From Candidatus Izemoplasma sp. (lineage in GTDB: Bacteria > Bacillota_I > Bacilli_A > Izemoplasmatales > Izemoplasmataceae): DNA of 11,423 nt. This document shows positions 1-7,208 of the stretch, one piece after another (within the stretch, counting starts at the first letter, position 1; each line of letters starts with the position of its first letter). The notes below the pieces were generated by a model. The model did not search any database. It saw only the letters and a program-made list of their open reading frames with translations, and was not told where the DNA came from. A program made the translations under genes and the position numbers. The DNA lies in NCBI GenBank assembly GCA_007123975.1, contig SLFZ01000078.1, positions 1 to 11,423 on the forward strand, given 5' to 3'.

Positions 1-43
1 AACGCAACAAAAAAATCATATAGAAGAGAGAAGGAGAGTTTTG

Positions 44-595
44 ATGAAGAAATTTGGGTTCTTTGCAGTATTATTTATTGTCTTGTTCACACTGAGTGCT
101 TGCGGAGGCGCAGCTGAGCTTGAAGAAACCGTTGCTGACGATGAAAACGAGTACTATGCGATGGGTCCGTTCTCAGAGTGGGCTCCACAAGAAGCATTCC
201 GCTTGGTTAGCCTTGATGGATTGGATTCGCTGATTGACGCAGAGTATCTCTACATCGTGGAAGTGACCTTCAGCGCAGAAGAAGCTGATTGGTCGGAGAC
301 GTTTACTGAAGATGGCGATGAGATAACGTTCAACGGCAACAAAGCTGTTAAAATTATGCGCCTCGACGCTGAAGATGCACAAACATGGATGCCTTCACCC
401 GAAGGTGGCGAGATCCGCAACTTGACACCAGACACACTCTTTATGCCTAACTTTGTTGATCCTGATGGCGACGACTACGAAGAAGGCCTTGGCCACTGGA
501 ACGACAACGCATTTGTCAGAGAACCAGGAACCTATTACATCATTTATGCCCGCGTCAATAACCAAAACTACATGGGCGCCATTCCTGTCGAGTAA
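44..595 (+). CDS. Acidic lipoprotein of unknown function
   Basis: Predicted surface lipoprotein of 183 residues that I do not recognise. The N-terminus is a lipoprotein signal peptide: two lysines, a hydrophobic stretch, then lipobox LSAC with the lipidated Cys at residue 20. The ATG at 44 is preferred over the TTG at 41 because AAGGAG (31-36) stands 7 bases before it. The mature part is rich in Asp and Glu (about 37 acidic against about 7 basic residues by hand count), with many aromatic and beta-prone segments, which suggests a small secreted beta-sandwich domain. No catalytic motif is visible. It is convergent with the pullulanase gene and ends at its own terminator. Because of that neighbour a role at the cell surface in polysaccharide binding is possible, but this is inference only. 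The upstream promoter lies outside the window or is not recognisable in the first 40 bases. Confidence 0.85.
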   Translation: MKKFGFFAVLFIVLFTLSACGGAAELEETVADDENEYYAMGPFSEWAPQEAFRLVSLDGLDSLIDAEYLYIVEVTFSAEEADWSETFTEDGDEITFNGNKAVKIMRLDAEDAQTWMPSPEGGEIRNLTPDTLFMPNFVDPDGDDYEEGLGHWNDNAFVREPGTYYIIYARVNNQNYMGAIPVE

Positions 596-609
596 CAACC
601 TCACCATCG

Positions 610-634
610 AAAGGCAACCTCGGTTGCCTTTTTG
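610..634 (+). terminator. Intrinsic terminator of the acidic lipoprotein gene
   Basis: A perfect 9-bp stem (AAAGGCAAC / GTTGCCTTT) with a 4-base CTCG loop, running into T residues, starts 14 bases after the TAA stop at 593-595. This is a normal rho-independent terminator for the plus-strand gene. Confidence 0.85.
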
Positions 635-642
635 ATTGCAAA

Positions 643-678
643 AAAATACCTCGCCTGCGTTGACAGGTGAGGTATTTT
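643..678 (-). terminator. Intrinsic terminator of the pullulanase gene, probably bidirectional
   Basis: A 15-bp stem (643-657 with 664-678, one G.T wobble) surrounds a 6-base loop. On the minus strand it is followed by a run of T, and it lies 14 bases past the pullulanase stop codon. On the plus strand the stem also ends in TTTTCT, so it can back up the terminator of the convergent lipoprotein gene. Confidence 0.85.
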
Positions 679-692
679 CTAATGTGTGGGAA

Positions 693-3500
693 CTAATCGC
701 TTTGGCGGCGGGTTTCGGTGCTGTAAAGAATGAATGTGTCATTGGGATCTAAGGTGATGGTGGTGCCGCCGCTAAAGGTGTCAAGAACCGTCATCGATGT
801 GAACGATTCGCCACCGTCTTCAACAGTGATGAATTCACCGAACGCATCGGTGGTCACAACCAAGTTCCAGTCAACGTCATCAAGCAAGGTGAAGTCGCGT
901 GCTTCGGCTCCGTTGTTGTGGATGACGAGGGTCGTTTTCCAGTAATCGTCCTCATCGTGTAAGAGGTATGCGACTAAGCCGTTTGGCGTCGGTGAGATAA
1001 TCTCGAGATTATCGCGAATCGCAAGCGCCGTGTCGAGGCGGAAGACATCCTTGCTTTGGCGAAGCTGAATCAACATCTGGTAGTAGAGGAAGGTCTCGTA
1101 GTTATCCACTTTCCATTGCCAATCGATTTGGTTGGTCTCATCCGGTGAGCGGTAAGAGTTGTGGTCGAATCGACCATCAGGATCGCATGTGTATTCGCCG
1201 CCCTCAGGCTCAATGCATGGCTTGGTGCGCATGATTTCGACGCCTGCATGGAGGAACGGCACGCCTTGTGAGGTGAGTATAATCGCGTTGGATTGGCGGT
1301 GCATCCGGACAATGTCTTCCCAATCGGCGTTCGGCGCGCTCAACATCAGCTTATCGTGAAGGGTGTTGTTGTCATGGGCGGAGACGTAATTAATGGTTTG
1401 CGTGGGTTCGTTAGCCCAAGCCCCTTTCGGGAGGCTGCCAAGCGGTAGGCCAGGTTGCGCGGTACCACCGGTTACACCCAAGAGGATGTGCGGGTCACGG
1501 CTATTGTGGCCTTGGACAAAGCCGATGCCGGTGTGTTGGAAGACGCTGCCTTTGACGCCGTCACGGGTGTCGTCGTTGAAGACTCCAATGCCGGGCATGC
1601 GATGGAGATTGTCGTTGAAAGCGGCTTCTTCGTCGGGGAGCGGTGTGGCACCACCGGTCCACGGTTCACCGAAGATGATGATTGTCGGGTCGATGGCGTG
1701 AAGCGCATCGGCGACGGCGTTCATTGTCTCGACGTCATGCAACTTCATCAAGTCGAAACGGAACCCGTCAATGTTGAACTCTTCTGCCCAGAAGAGGACA
1801 GAATCGACGATGAACTTTCGAACCATGGCGCGTTCTGAAGCGGTTTCATTACCAGTACCCGAGCCGTTTGAGAAGCTTCCGTCTTCGTTCATCCGGAAGT
1901 AATACCCGGGAAGGATAAGGTCGAAATTCGAATCGGCTGATTTGCCGGTGTGGTTGTAGACGACGTCCATGATGATGCGAAGGTCGTTTTCATGGAAGAC
2001 GCGAATCATTTCTTTGAGTTCTTGGATACGGACATGGCCGTCAAACGGGTCGGTTGAATAGCTACCTTCAACGACGTTGAAGTGCCTCGGCATATAGCCC
2101 CAGTTGAAGATGCCGTCGTGAATGCCGTGATAGGTTGGGTCATTAAGGCGTGTTTCGTCAATGATGCCGTTGTCGAAGATTGGAATGAACTGAACGTGTG
2201 TGACACCGAGTTCTAAAATATGGTCAAGGCCTGTTTTCACACCTTGATAGGTGGTGCCTCGTTCAGTTAGACCAAGGAATTTTCCACGAAGTTCATCCGG
2301 TCCGTTCCAGGACTCGTGCGAGGTGAAATCACGCACATGGAGTTCATAGATGATTGCGTCGGTATAGGTGTTGATGGTATCGGGACGTTCACCGTAAACC
2401 CATCCCTCGGGGTTGGTGTTGGCGAAGTTCACGACCATGCCGCGTTGTCCGTTGACGCCCGAAGAGAAAGCATACGGATCGACAACTTCGTGTGCGACGC
2501 CGTCGTTAACGATGGTGAATGTGTAATAAACGCCATCCAAGTCACCGTCGACGGTTGCTTCCCACACGCCCTTTTCAATCCGCGTCATGGCAATGGTTTC
2601 ATAGGGGTCGTCAACGCCAGGATTGCCATCATAATCGGTTTGGCTCGCGGTGTGGCCTTTGGTGTAGAGGTTGAGTGTCACCGATTCGCTAATCGGTGCC
2701 CACAGTCTGAAGATGGTTTCTTCTTCACTATAGATTGCACCGAGGTCACCATCGTAGAAGAAGGCCTCGTTGAAAGCGTCCGAATCGTAAAAGCCGTCGA
2801 AGCGAATCATTCGTTGACGCGGTTCACCATCGCCAAAATCAACAACGATATGGTAGGTTTTCGTCAAGTCGACGTCTTCGCCGATCTCTATCGTTCCGAT
2901 AAGGTTGCTCATGGTGAAGTCAACGATGGTTAGCGGGTCGCCGTTTTTAAGAATCGTGACGTCGCCGGCAGCGACGTTTTTGGTAGCCCGCATTTCAATG
3001 ATACGCTCGTCGACAAATTGCGCGAAGTTGACACGGTCGCCAAGGTCGACGTCGTCGATGTCATAGTAAATATCGACGGTCGCCTCAACCAAGTAAACGT
3101 GAACGTTTCCATCCGCGTCGGTCTGCGTCATGTCAACGAACCGGTCAATCTCGACGTCCTTGGTCCAATCGTTAATGCCACGGACGATGATGCCGACCGT
3201 GGTCGAACCCGCCAACGGTCCAGCTTCGATGGGCACTTTCGCGACAACACCAAAGTCGTCGGTATCCTCAAAAAAGTACTGGCTTCCTTCGCCGCTGTCT
3301 GGCTCGTGTGGCCAGAGCCACAGCGACCAGCGATCGTAATCGCCATCAAATCGGAAATAATGGACGTAAAGCATGGCGCCATCGTAGTCGTCGGTGGGGT
3401 CAGGCGTATCGGTTGGTTCTGGGTCTTCCCCACGGCGACACGCGGCGAGAGTAAAAGCACTGAGAATAATCAGCGCAAGAAAGAATGTTTTCTTAAGCAT
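693..3500 (-). CDS. pulA: Type I pullulanase, cell-surface lipoprotein (GH13_14)
   Basis: Hydrolyses alpha-1,6 branch links in pullulan, starch or glycogen at the cell surface. 935 residues. Residues 1-21 are a lipoprotein signal peptide with lipobox LAAC (Cys21), followed by an acidic linker. About 41-140 resembles a CBM41 (PUD) starch-binding domain with W58 and W62. About 160-240 is a beta-rich linker domain, and about 255-345 a CBM48-like domain (FRLWAP). The GH13 barrel then carries the type I pullulanase signature as FNWGY (465-469; usually YNWGY), DVVYNHT (512-518), the nucleophile D583 in DGFRFD, the acid/base E612 in GEPW, and D710 in SAHDN. The start is fixed by AGGAGG (plus-strand positions 3509-3514) 8 bases upstream. 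The gene follows the sugar ATPase by 21 bases and is very likely co-transcribed with it. All catalytic residues are present. The gene symbol is by family; amyX-type naming is the alternative. Confidence 0.95.
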   Translation of the reverse strand: MLKKTFFLALIILSAFTLAACRRGEDPEPTDTPDPTDDYDGAMLYVHYFRFDGDYDRWSLWLWPHEPDSGEGSQYFFEDTDDFGVVAKVPIEAGPLAGSTTVGIIVRGINDWTKDVEIDRFVDMTQTDADGNVHVYLVEATVDIYYDIDDVDLGDRVNFAQFVDERIIEMRATKNVAAGDVTILKNGDPLTIVDFTMSNLIGTIEIGEDVDLTKTYHIVVDFGDGEPRQRMIRFDGFYDSDAFNEAFFYDGDLGAIYSEEETIFRLWAPISESVTLNLYTKGHTASQTDYDGNPGVDDPYETIAMTRIEKGVWEATVDGDLDGVYYTFTIVNDGVAHEVVDPYAFSSGVNGQRGMVVNFANTNPEGWVYGERPDTINTYTDAIIYELHVRDFTSHESWNGPDELRGKFLGLTERGTTYQGVKTGLDHILELGVTHVQFIPIFDNGIIDETRLNDPTYHGIHDGIFNWGYMPRHFNVVEGSYSTDPFDGHVRIQELKEMIRVFHENDLRIIMDVVYNHTGKSADSNFDLILPGYYFRMNEDGSFSNGSGTGNETASERAMVRKFIVDSVLFWAEEFNIDGFRFDLMKLHDVETMNAVADALHAIDPTIIIFGEPWTGGATPLPDEEAAFNDNLHRMPGIGVFNDDTRDGVKGSVFQHTGIGFVQGHNSRDPHILLGVTGGTAQPGLPLGSLPKGAWANEPTQTINYVSAHDNNTLHDKLMLSAPNADWEDIVRMHRQSNAIILTSQGVPFLHAGVEIMRTKPCIEPEGGEYTCDPDGRFDHNSYRSPDETNQIDWQWKVDNYETFLYYQMLIQLRQSKDVFRLDTALAIRDNLEIISPTPNGLVAYLLHDEDDYWKTTLVIHNNGAEARDFTLLDDVDWNLVVTTDAFGEFITVEDGGESFTSMTVLDTFSGGTTITLDPNDTFILYSTETRRQSD

Positions 3501-3521
3501 GAATATTACCTCCTGATTGTA

Positions 3522-4622
3522 TTAGCGTAAGCGTTCTTCGGTTTCTGGGTTAAAGAAGTGTGACTTTCTGGTGTCAAAGACCATCTCGATGGTGTCGCCA
3601 AGTTTGATGTCGGTGCGGGCGTCAATGCGCGCGACCACGGTTGAGCCGTTGAGGGTCGTGGTGATGTTCGTCTCGTTACCGAGCAGTTCGGATACGTCGA
3701 CAGGAACATCAACGAGCATGTCGGGATTGGCTTGAATGCGACGCTTATCGTCATGGATATCCTCGGGGCGAATCCCCAGGACAATCGGCTTGTCAATCAT
3801 GTCGTTGTCTTTTAGAATCTTCATCTGTGCGTCCGGGACTTTGATTTTCATGTCCTTGTTTTCGAACATGCCTTCGCGGGTGACTTTACCGTCGATAAAG
3901 TTCATCGGCGGCGTGCCGATAAATCCACCGACAAACATGTTGTTGGGGTTGTCGTAGATTTCTTTGGGTGAGCCGACTTGTTGGATGTAGCCTTTGTTCA
4001 TGACAACAATGCGGTCGGCCATCGTCATCGCTTCGCTTTGGTCATGGGTCACGTAGATGGTTGTGGTTTCGATGCGGGCATGAAGCTTGATAAGTTCGCC
4101 GCGCATTTTGACGCGCAGTTTGGCATCGAGGTTTGAAAGCGGCTCATCCATCAAGAACACTTTCGCGTTTCGCACGATGGCGCGACCCAGCGCGACACGT
4201 TGGCGTTGTCCACCCGACAGCGCCTTTGGTTTGCGGTCAAGCAGTTCGCTAATGCCCAGCAGATCCGCGGCTTTGTTGACGCGTTCGCGAATCTCTTCTT
4301 TGGGCACACGACGCAACTTCAAGCCAAACGCCATGTTGTCGTAGACCGACATGTGCGGATAAAGCGCGTACGATTGGAAGACCATGGCGATGTCGCGGTC
4401 TTTCGGTGGAATGTGGTTGACGCGCTTTTCATCGATGTAAAGGTCGCCTTCGGTGATTTCTTCAAGGCCCGCAACCATGCGTAGGGTTGTTGATTTTCCG
4501 CAACCCGATGGGCCGACAAAGACGATGAACTCTTTGTCTTTGACTTTTAGGTTGAAATCGTCGACGGCCAAAACGCCGCCATCGTAAATCTTTCGTAGTG
4601 AGTTAAAATGTAGTTCAGCCAT
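3522..4622 (-). CDS. msmX: MsmX/MalK-type carbohydrate ABC transporter ATPase
   Basis: Cytoplasmic ATPase that energises uptake of maltodextrins or other oligosaccharides through a CUT1-type permease. 366 residues, the normal family length. Visible motifs: Walker A GPSGCGKST (37-45), Q-loop Q83, signature LSGGQ (135-139), Walker B VFLMDE (155-160, catalytic E160), switch H193 in VTHDQ, and a C-terminal TOBE/MalK-like regulatory region from about 235 (VLGIRPEDI). The start is supported by AAAGGAG (plus 4630-4636) 7 bases upstream. No binding protein or permease gene is in the window. This fits MsmX-like shared ATPases that serve several permeases (family knowledge), so the exact substrate is inferred from the pullulanase and alpha-glucosidase beside it. 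A UgpC-like glycerol-phosphate ATPase is the main alternative by sequence, less likely by context. Confidence 0.93.
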   Translation of the reverse strand: MAELHFNSLRKIYDGGVLAVDDFNLKVKDKEFIVFVGPSGCGKSTTLRMVAGLEEITEGDLYIDEKRVNHIPPKDRDIAMVFQSYALYPHMSVYDNMAFGLKLRRVPKEEIRERVNKAADLLGISELLDRKPKALSGGQRQRVALGRAIVRNAKVFLMDEPLSNLDAKLRVKMRGELIKLHARIETTTIYVTHDQSEAMTMADRIVVMNKGYIQQVGSPKEIYDNPNNMFVGGFIGTPPMNFIDGKVTREGMFENKDMKIKVPDAQMKILKDNDMIDKPIVLGIRPEDIHDDKRRIQANPDMLVDVPVDVSELLGNETNITTTLNGSTVVARIDARTDIKLGDTIEMVFDTRKSHFFNPETEERLR

Positions 4623-4649
4623 GCTATCACTCCTTTTTCAGTTAGCCCC

Positions 4650-4678
4650 ATTATAGATAAAAAAAAAGGCAATGGCTA
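4650..4678 (-). promoter_or_regulatory. Candidate promoter of the ATPase-pullulanase unit
   Basis: On the minus strand there is a perfect -10 TATAAT (plus 4650-4655). A partial -35 TAGCCA (plus 4673-4678, 4 of 6) stands 17 bases before it. The A/T run of the upstream terminator lies in the spacer, so the promoter overlaps that terminator. It would allow the ATPase and pullulanase to be transcribed independently of the regulator gene. The -35 is weak. Confidence 0.5.
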
Positions 4679-4690
4679 TGGGCACATTGC
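4659..4690 (-). terminator. Short intrinsic terminator after the PucR-type gene
   Basis: On the minus strand a GCAATG/CATTGC stem (plus 4669-4674 with 4685-4690) with a 10-base loop is followed closely by nine T residues, beginning 5 bases after the stop codon. The stem is only 6 bp, so termination is probably partial and some read-through into the ATPase gene is expected. Confidence 0.6.
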
Positions 4691-4695
4691 ACAAA

Positions 4696-5253
4696 TTAGC
4701 GTGAAAATAGGGTTCGAAACACCGTGAGTCCATCAAACACCCGTGGATTAATGCCGGTGAGCTGCTCAACTTGATCGAGGCGGTACATCATCGTGTTGCG
4801 GTGGACGTGCATGCGTTTGGCGGCGATTGACACGTTCATGTTGGCTTCAGCAAACACATGGAGGGTGGTGATTAACGACGTATTGAGGACGGTCGCCAAC
4901 CCAGTTTTTAATGCGTCGTAAATTGTTGTATCTTGTGAGGCGCGCATCAAAAGGGATTCATGGGTGTAGGCGCCGTATGGAAGTTGAATAAAAAAGCGCT
5001 TTAGATCGTCTCTTGACACCCACGAGAGAAGCGGTTCGGCGACGATGGCCACGCGGAGATTCGTCCCGGCATCGGCAATCCAAAGATCGCGAAGCGCGGA
5101 GGCTTTTTCAAGACGAACATAAGGATCGAGCAATACATCAATCAGCGCGTTGTCCACCTCGAGTGATGCATCGCCTTCAAGCGCAGCTTCAACCAACGGA
5201 ACAATCGAATGCACTGGCGCATCCGCCTGGACCCATAAGCGGTGACGGCGCAT
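4696..5253 (-). CDS. Short protein with PucR/CdaR-type C-terminal helix-turn-helix
   Basis: Probable DNA-binding regulator, 185 residues. The C-terminal third (about 128-180) matches the HTH_30 type found at the end of PucR and CdaR regulators: a leucine-rich helix, a spacer with Asn, then the VHRNTMMYRL recognition segment and EQLTGINPR. The N-terminal 125 residues have no domain I recognise and are much shorter than the sensory part of classical PucR proteins. The ATG at 5253 is preferred because GAAAGG (plus 5263-5268) stands 9 bases away. ATGs at 5259 and 5262 are also in frame but sit too close to that site. It lies between the alpha-glucosidase and the sugar ATPase, so control of this carbohydrate block is the natural inference. 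From memory, a PucR-HTH protein (YxkF) also neighbours msmX in Bacillus. Ligand and target are unknown. Confidence 0.85.
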   Translation of the reverse strand: MRRHRLWVQADAPVHSIVPLVEAALEGDASLEVDNALIDVLLDPYVRLEKASALRDLWIADAGTNLRVAIVAEPLLSWVSRDDLKRFFIQLPYGAYTHESLLMRASQDTTIYDALKTGLATVLNTSLITTLHVFAEANMNVSIAAKRMHVHRNTMMYRLDQVEQLTGINPRVFDGLTVFRTLFSR

Positions 5254-5283
5254 GGTCATCATCCTTTCATCTATGCTTATTCC

Positions 5284-5312
5284 ATTATATCATGGCTGGG
5301 TGTCATTGTCGT
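5284..5312 (-). promoter_or_regulatory. Extended -10 promoter of the PucR-type gene
   Basis: On the minus strand TGATATAAT gives an extended -10 with a perfect TATAAT (plus 5284-5289). The -35 is ACGACA (plus 5307-5312, 4 of 6) at 17-base spacing. It overlaps the last codons of the alpha-glucosidase gene, so the regulator can have its own transcript besides read-through. Confidence 0.65.
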
Positions 5313-6985
5313 TGACGCCGATAAATTCGTGCCTCGTATGGCGCGAAACGAGCAGACCCCGTTTCGACATCGGCAAGGTTGGATTGAAACAGGTCGTAGC
5401 TTTTGCACAATGCACGATGCACGTAACGCATGGGTTTGCCGCTAAAGTTTGCGACGACGAGATAATCGTGTGTTTTTCCTGTGACGCAATAGACAAAGGC
5501 TTGCGCGTGGTCAAGGGCATAAAACGTCACGTGGCCATGGTTGAGGCGTTCGTCTCTACGCAGCGTGAGCAACGAACGGTAGGTTTGAAGGATTGACGTT
5601 GGGTTGTTGCGTTGGTTTTCAACGTTGATGGTTTCGTGGTTTTGATTGGCGCGCATCCATGGCATGACGGCGCTAAACCCAGCATGCTTTTCAGCGCTCC
5701 ACTGCATCGGTGAGCGCGCGTTGTCGCGGCTTCGGTCGCGCAGGGCTTGCATGGCGGTGGCGTGGTCGGCACCGTTTCGGATAAAGTTTCGGTACTCAGT
5801 GAACACTTCAACGTCGCGAAAATCCTCAAGGTTCGTGTAATCGACATTGGTCATGCCAATTTCTTCGCCGTAATAAACAATCGGCGTTCCCGGCAGCAAG
5901 TATAAGCAATAGGCGAGCATTAGCGCGCTTCGGTGATGGTAGTTGACATCGTCACCGTAGTGTGAAACGACGCGCGGTTGGTCATGGTTGTGCCAATAAA
6001 GCACGTTCCAACCACGCCCTTCAAAGACTGCTTGCCATTTCGCAAAGCTGTGTTTGATTTTCTGCACATCAATGGGGCCTTTGGCCCACTTACCTGGCGT
6101 CAGTGTGTTTGTTGGGTCGGTATCTGCCCAGCAGTGTTCAAACTGAATGAGCAGGTTAAACGCGTGCGACTCGAATCCAGCGTAGCGCAACGCTTCTTCG
6201 CGGCTGGCGCCACCGGCTTCACCGATGATAAGCAGGTCATGGGGTTCAAAAAGCTCTTTGCCAAGTTCTTCGAGGTAGTCGTGGTGTTTGGGTAAACTCG
6301 AAAAGTGTTCGTAACCAGGCGACGCATCAGGAAAATCCCAGTTTTTTTCAAGGTGGTTTGAGGCGTCGATGCGGAAGCCGTCGACACCAAGGTCAATCCA
6401 AAAGCGAATGACGTCTTTCATCGCCTGACGCACGGCGGGGTTGCGCCAGTTGAGATCGGGCATTTTTTTGCTGAAAATGTGTAGATAATAGTCCTGGGTT
6501 GCCTCGTTAAAGGTCCATACGGAACCACCGAACCATGAAATCCACCGCGTGGGTTTGCCGGGGTTGCCGTCTTTGTCTGTTTTTGGAGGCTGCCAAATGT
6601 AGAAGTCACGGTAGCGTTCGTGATCGGGGTGAGCAGGGTCTTTGGCCGCAACAAACCACGGGTGTTCGTCCGAGGTATGGTTGAGCACCATGTCGACAAT
6701 GATTTTCATGCCTCTTGCGTGGGCATCACGAAGCAGAGCTTTAAAGTCATCGAGGGTACCATAATCGGGACTGACCTGACGAAAATTACGAACGTCGTAG
6801 CCGTTATCGTCCATTGGCGAATCATAGTGTGGGCTAATCCATATCGTGTCGATGCCGAGGTCGTGCAAGTAATCGAGGCGTTGTCGAACGCCTTCTAAAT
6901 CGCCGATGCCATCGGCGTTGCTGTCTTGGAAACTGCGTAAATAAACCTGGTAGATGATTGCGTCTTGCCACCAACGTGTCTTCAT
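5303..6985 (-). CDS. malL: Cytoplasmic alpha-glucosidase, GH13_31 (MalL family)
   Basis: Removes glucose from the non-reducing ends of maltose, isomaltose or short dextrins inside the cell. 560 residues, typical of the family, with no signal peptide. Motifs: Ca-binding loop DSNADGIGD (21-29), DMVLNHT (98-104), nucleophile D207 in DGFRIDA, acid/base E256 in GEAGG, and D335 in NHDQPR. The residue after the nucleophile is Ala208. In this subfamily Val there goes with alpha-1,6 preference and Ala or Thr with alpha-1,4 preference (family knowledge), so maltase-like activity is suggested but not proven. The start at 6985 has AAGGAGG (plus 6994-7000) 8 bases upstream and gives the family N-terminus; the frame is open further to 7030 without a good start. 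Oligo-1,6-glucosidase or trehalose-6-phosphate hydrolase are alternative specificities. It is the first gene of the minus-strand block. Confidence 0.93.
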   Translation of the reverse strand: MKTRWWQDAIIYQVYLRSFQDSNADGIGDLEGVRQRLDYLHDLGIDTIWISPHYDSPMDDNGYDVRNFRQVSPDYGTLDDFKALLRDAHARGMKIIVDMVLNHTSDEHPWFVAAKDPAHPDHERYRDFYIWQPPKTDKDGNPGKPTRWISWFGGSVWTFNEATQDYYLHIFSKKMPDLNWRNPAVRQAMKDVIRFWIDLGVDGFRIDASNHLEKNWDFPDASPGYEHFSSLPKHHDYLEELGKELFEPHDLLIIGEAGGASREEALRYAGFESHAFNLLIQFEHCWADTDPTNTLTPGKWAKGPIDVQKIKHSFAKWQAVFEGRGWNVLYWHNHDQPRVVSHYGDDVNYHHRSALMLAYCLYLLPGTPIVYYGEEIGMTNVDYTNLEDFRDVEVFTEYRNFIRNGADHATAMQALRDRSRDNARSPMQWSAEKHAGFSAVMPWMRANQNHETINVENQRNNPTSILQTYRSLLTLRRDERLNHGHVTFYALDHAQAFVYCVTGKTHDYLVVANFSGKPMRYVHRALCKSYDLFQSNLADVETGSARFAPYEARIYRRQRQ

Positions 6986-7021
6986 ATGGATGGCCTCCTT
7001 GTATGCAGTGAACTCCTTTTC

Positions 7022-7050
7022 ATAGTACAACGAAAGCGTGTTTCTGTAAA
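7022..7050 (-). promoter_or_regulatory. Candidate promoter of the alpha-glucosidase gene
   Basis: On the minus strand the -35 is TTTACA (plus 7045-7050, 5 of 6) and the -10 is TACTAT (plus 7022-7027, 4 of 6), with a spacer of exactly 17 bases. The predicted start point leaves a leader of about 30 bases before the ribosome site. Confidence 0.5.
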
Positions 7051-7058
7051 CGGTGGTT
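7032..7058. promoter_or_regulatory. Possible LacI/CcpA-type operator over the alpha-glucosidase promoter
   Basis: A dyad GAAAGCGTGTTTC (7032-7044) lies in the spacer of the proposed promoter. Next to it TGTAAACGGTGGTT (7045-7058) agrees with 7 of the 10 fixed positions of the cre consensus TGWNANCGNTNWCA, all mismatches being in one half, and covers the -35. Both are the kind of site that carbohydrate repressors of the LacI family bind, but each is imperfect. Confidence 0.3.
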
Positions 7059-7104
7059 CTTCGATTAACCTATATGTGCGTGTGTTTTTTTTGCACCAGA
7101 GCGC

Positions 7105-7133
7105 TTGTCAAGGACGTAACATACGTGTACACT
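7105..7133 (+). promoter_or_regulatory. Candidate upstream promoter of the enoyl reductase gene
   Basis: TTGTCA (7105-7110, 5 of 6) and TACACT (7128-7133, 4 of 6) are spaced by 17 bases. The heptamer AGCGCTT occurs at 7100-7106 and again at 7140-7146, framing the promoter. Confidence 0.4.
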
Positions 7134-7169
7134 GTAAGTAGCGCTTCGCACGCACGCGCGCGCTATCCA

Positions 7170-7178
7170 TGCTATACT
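7170..7178 (+). promoter_or_regulatory. Extended -10 promoter close to the enoyl reductase gene
   Basis: TGCTATACT (7170-7178) is an extended -10 with TATACT (5 of 6). There is no good -35; that place is taken by an alternating CG/CA tract (7147-7163). A transcript from here would have a leader of about 25 bases before the start codon at 7209. Confidence 0.5.
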
Positions 7179-7208
7179 GAACGTGACAAACATGAAAGGA
7201 CGATGACA

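Noticed and set aside
2316..2933. Long open frame on the plus strand (205 codons) antisense to the pullulanase gene; similar ones at 1455-1838 and 3018-3530
   Set aside because: They lie wholly opposite a gene with intact catalytic motifs, lack ribosome sites, and their translations show no recognisable domain. They are codon-bias shadows.
6986..7030. Extension of the alpha-glucosidase to 7030
   Set aside because: It would start with TTG without a ribosome site and run over the real ribosome site at 6994-7000. The family N-terminus begins at 6985.
7053..7208. N-terminal extension of the enoyl reductase
   Set aside because: The extra residues have no homology to the family and no ribosome site, and they would cover both candidate promoters. 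The start at 7209 gives the conserved MIIKP beginning.
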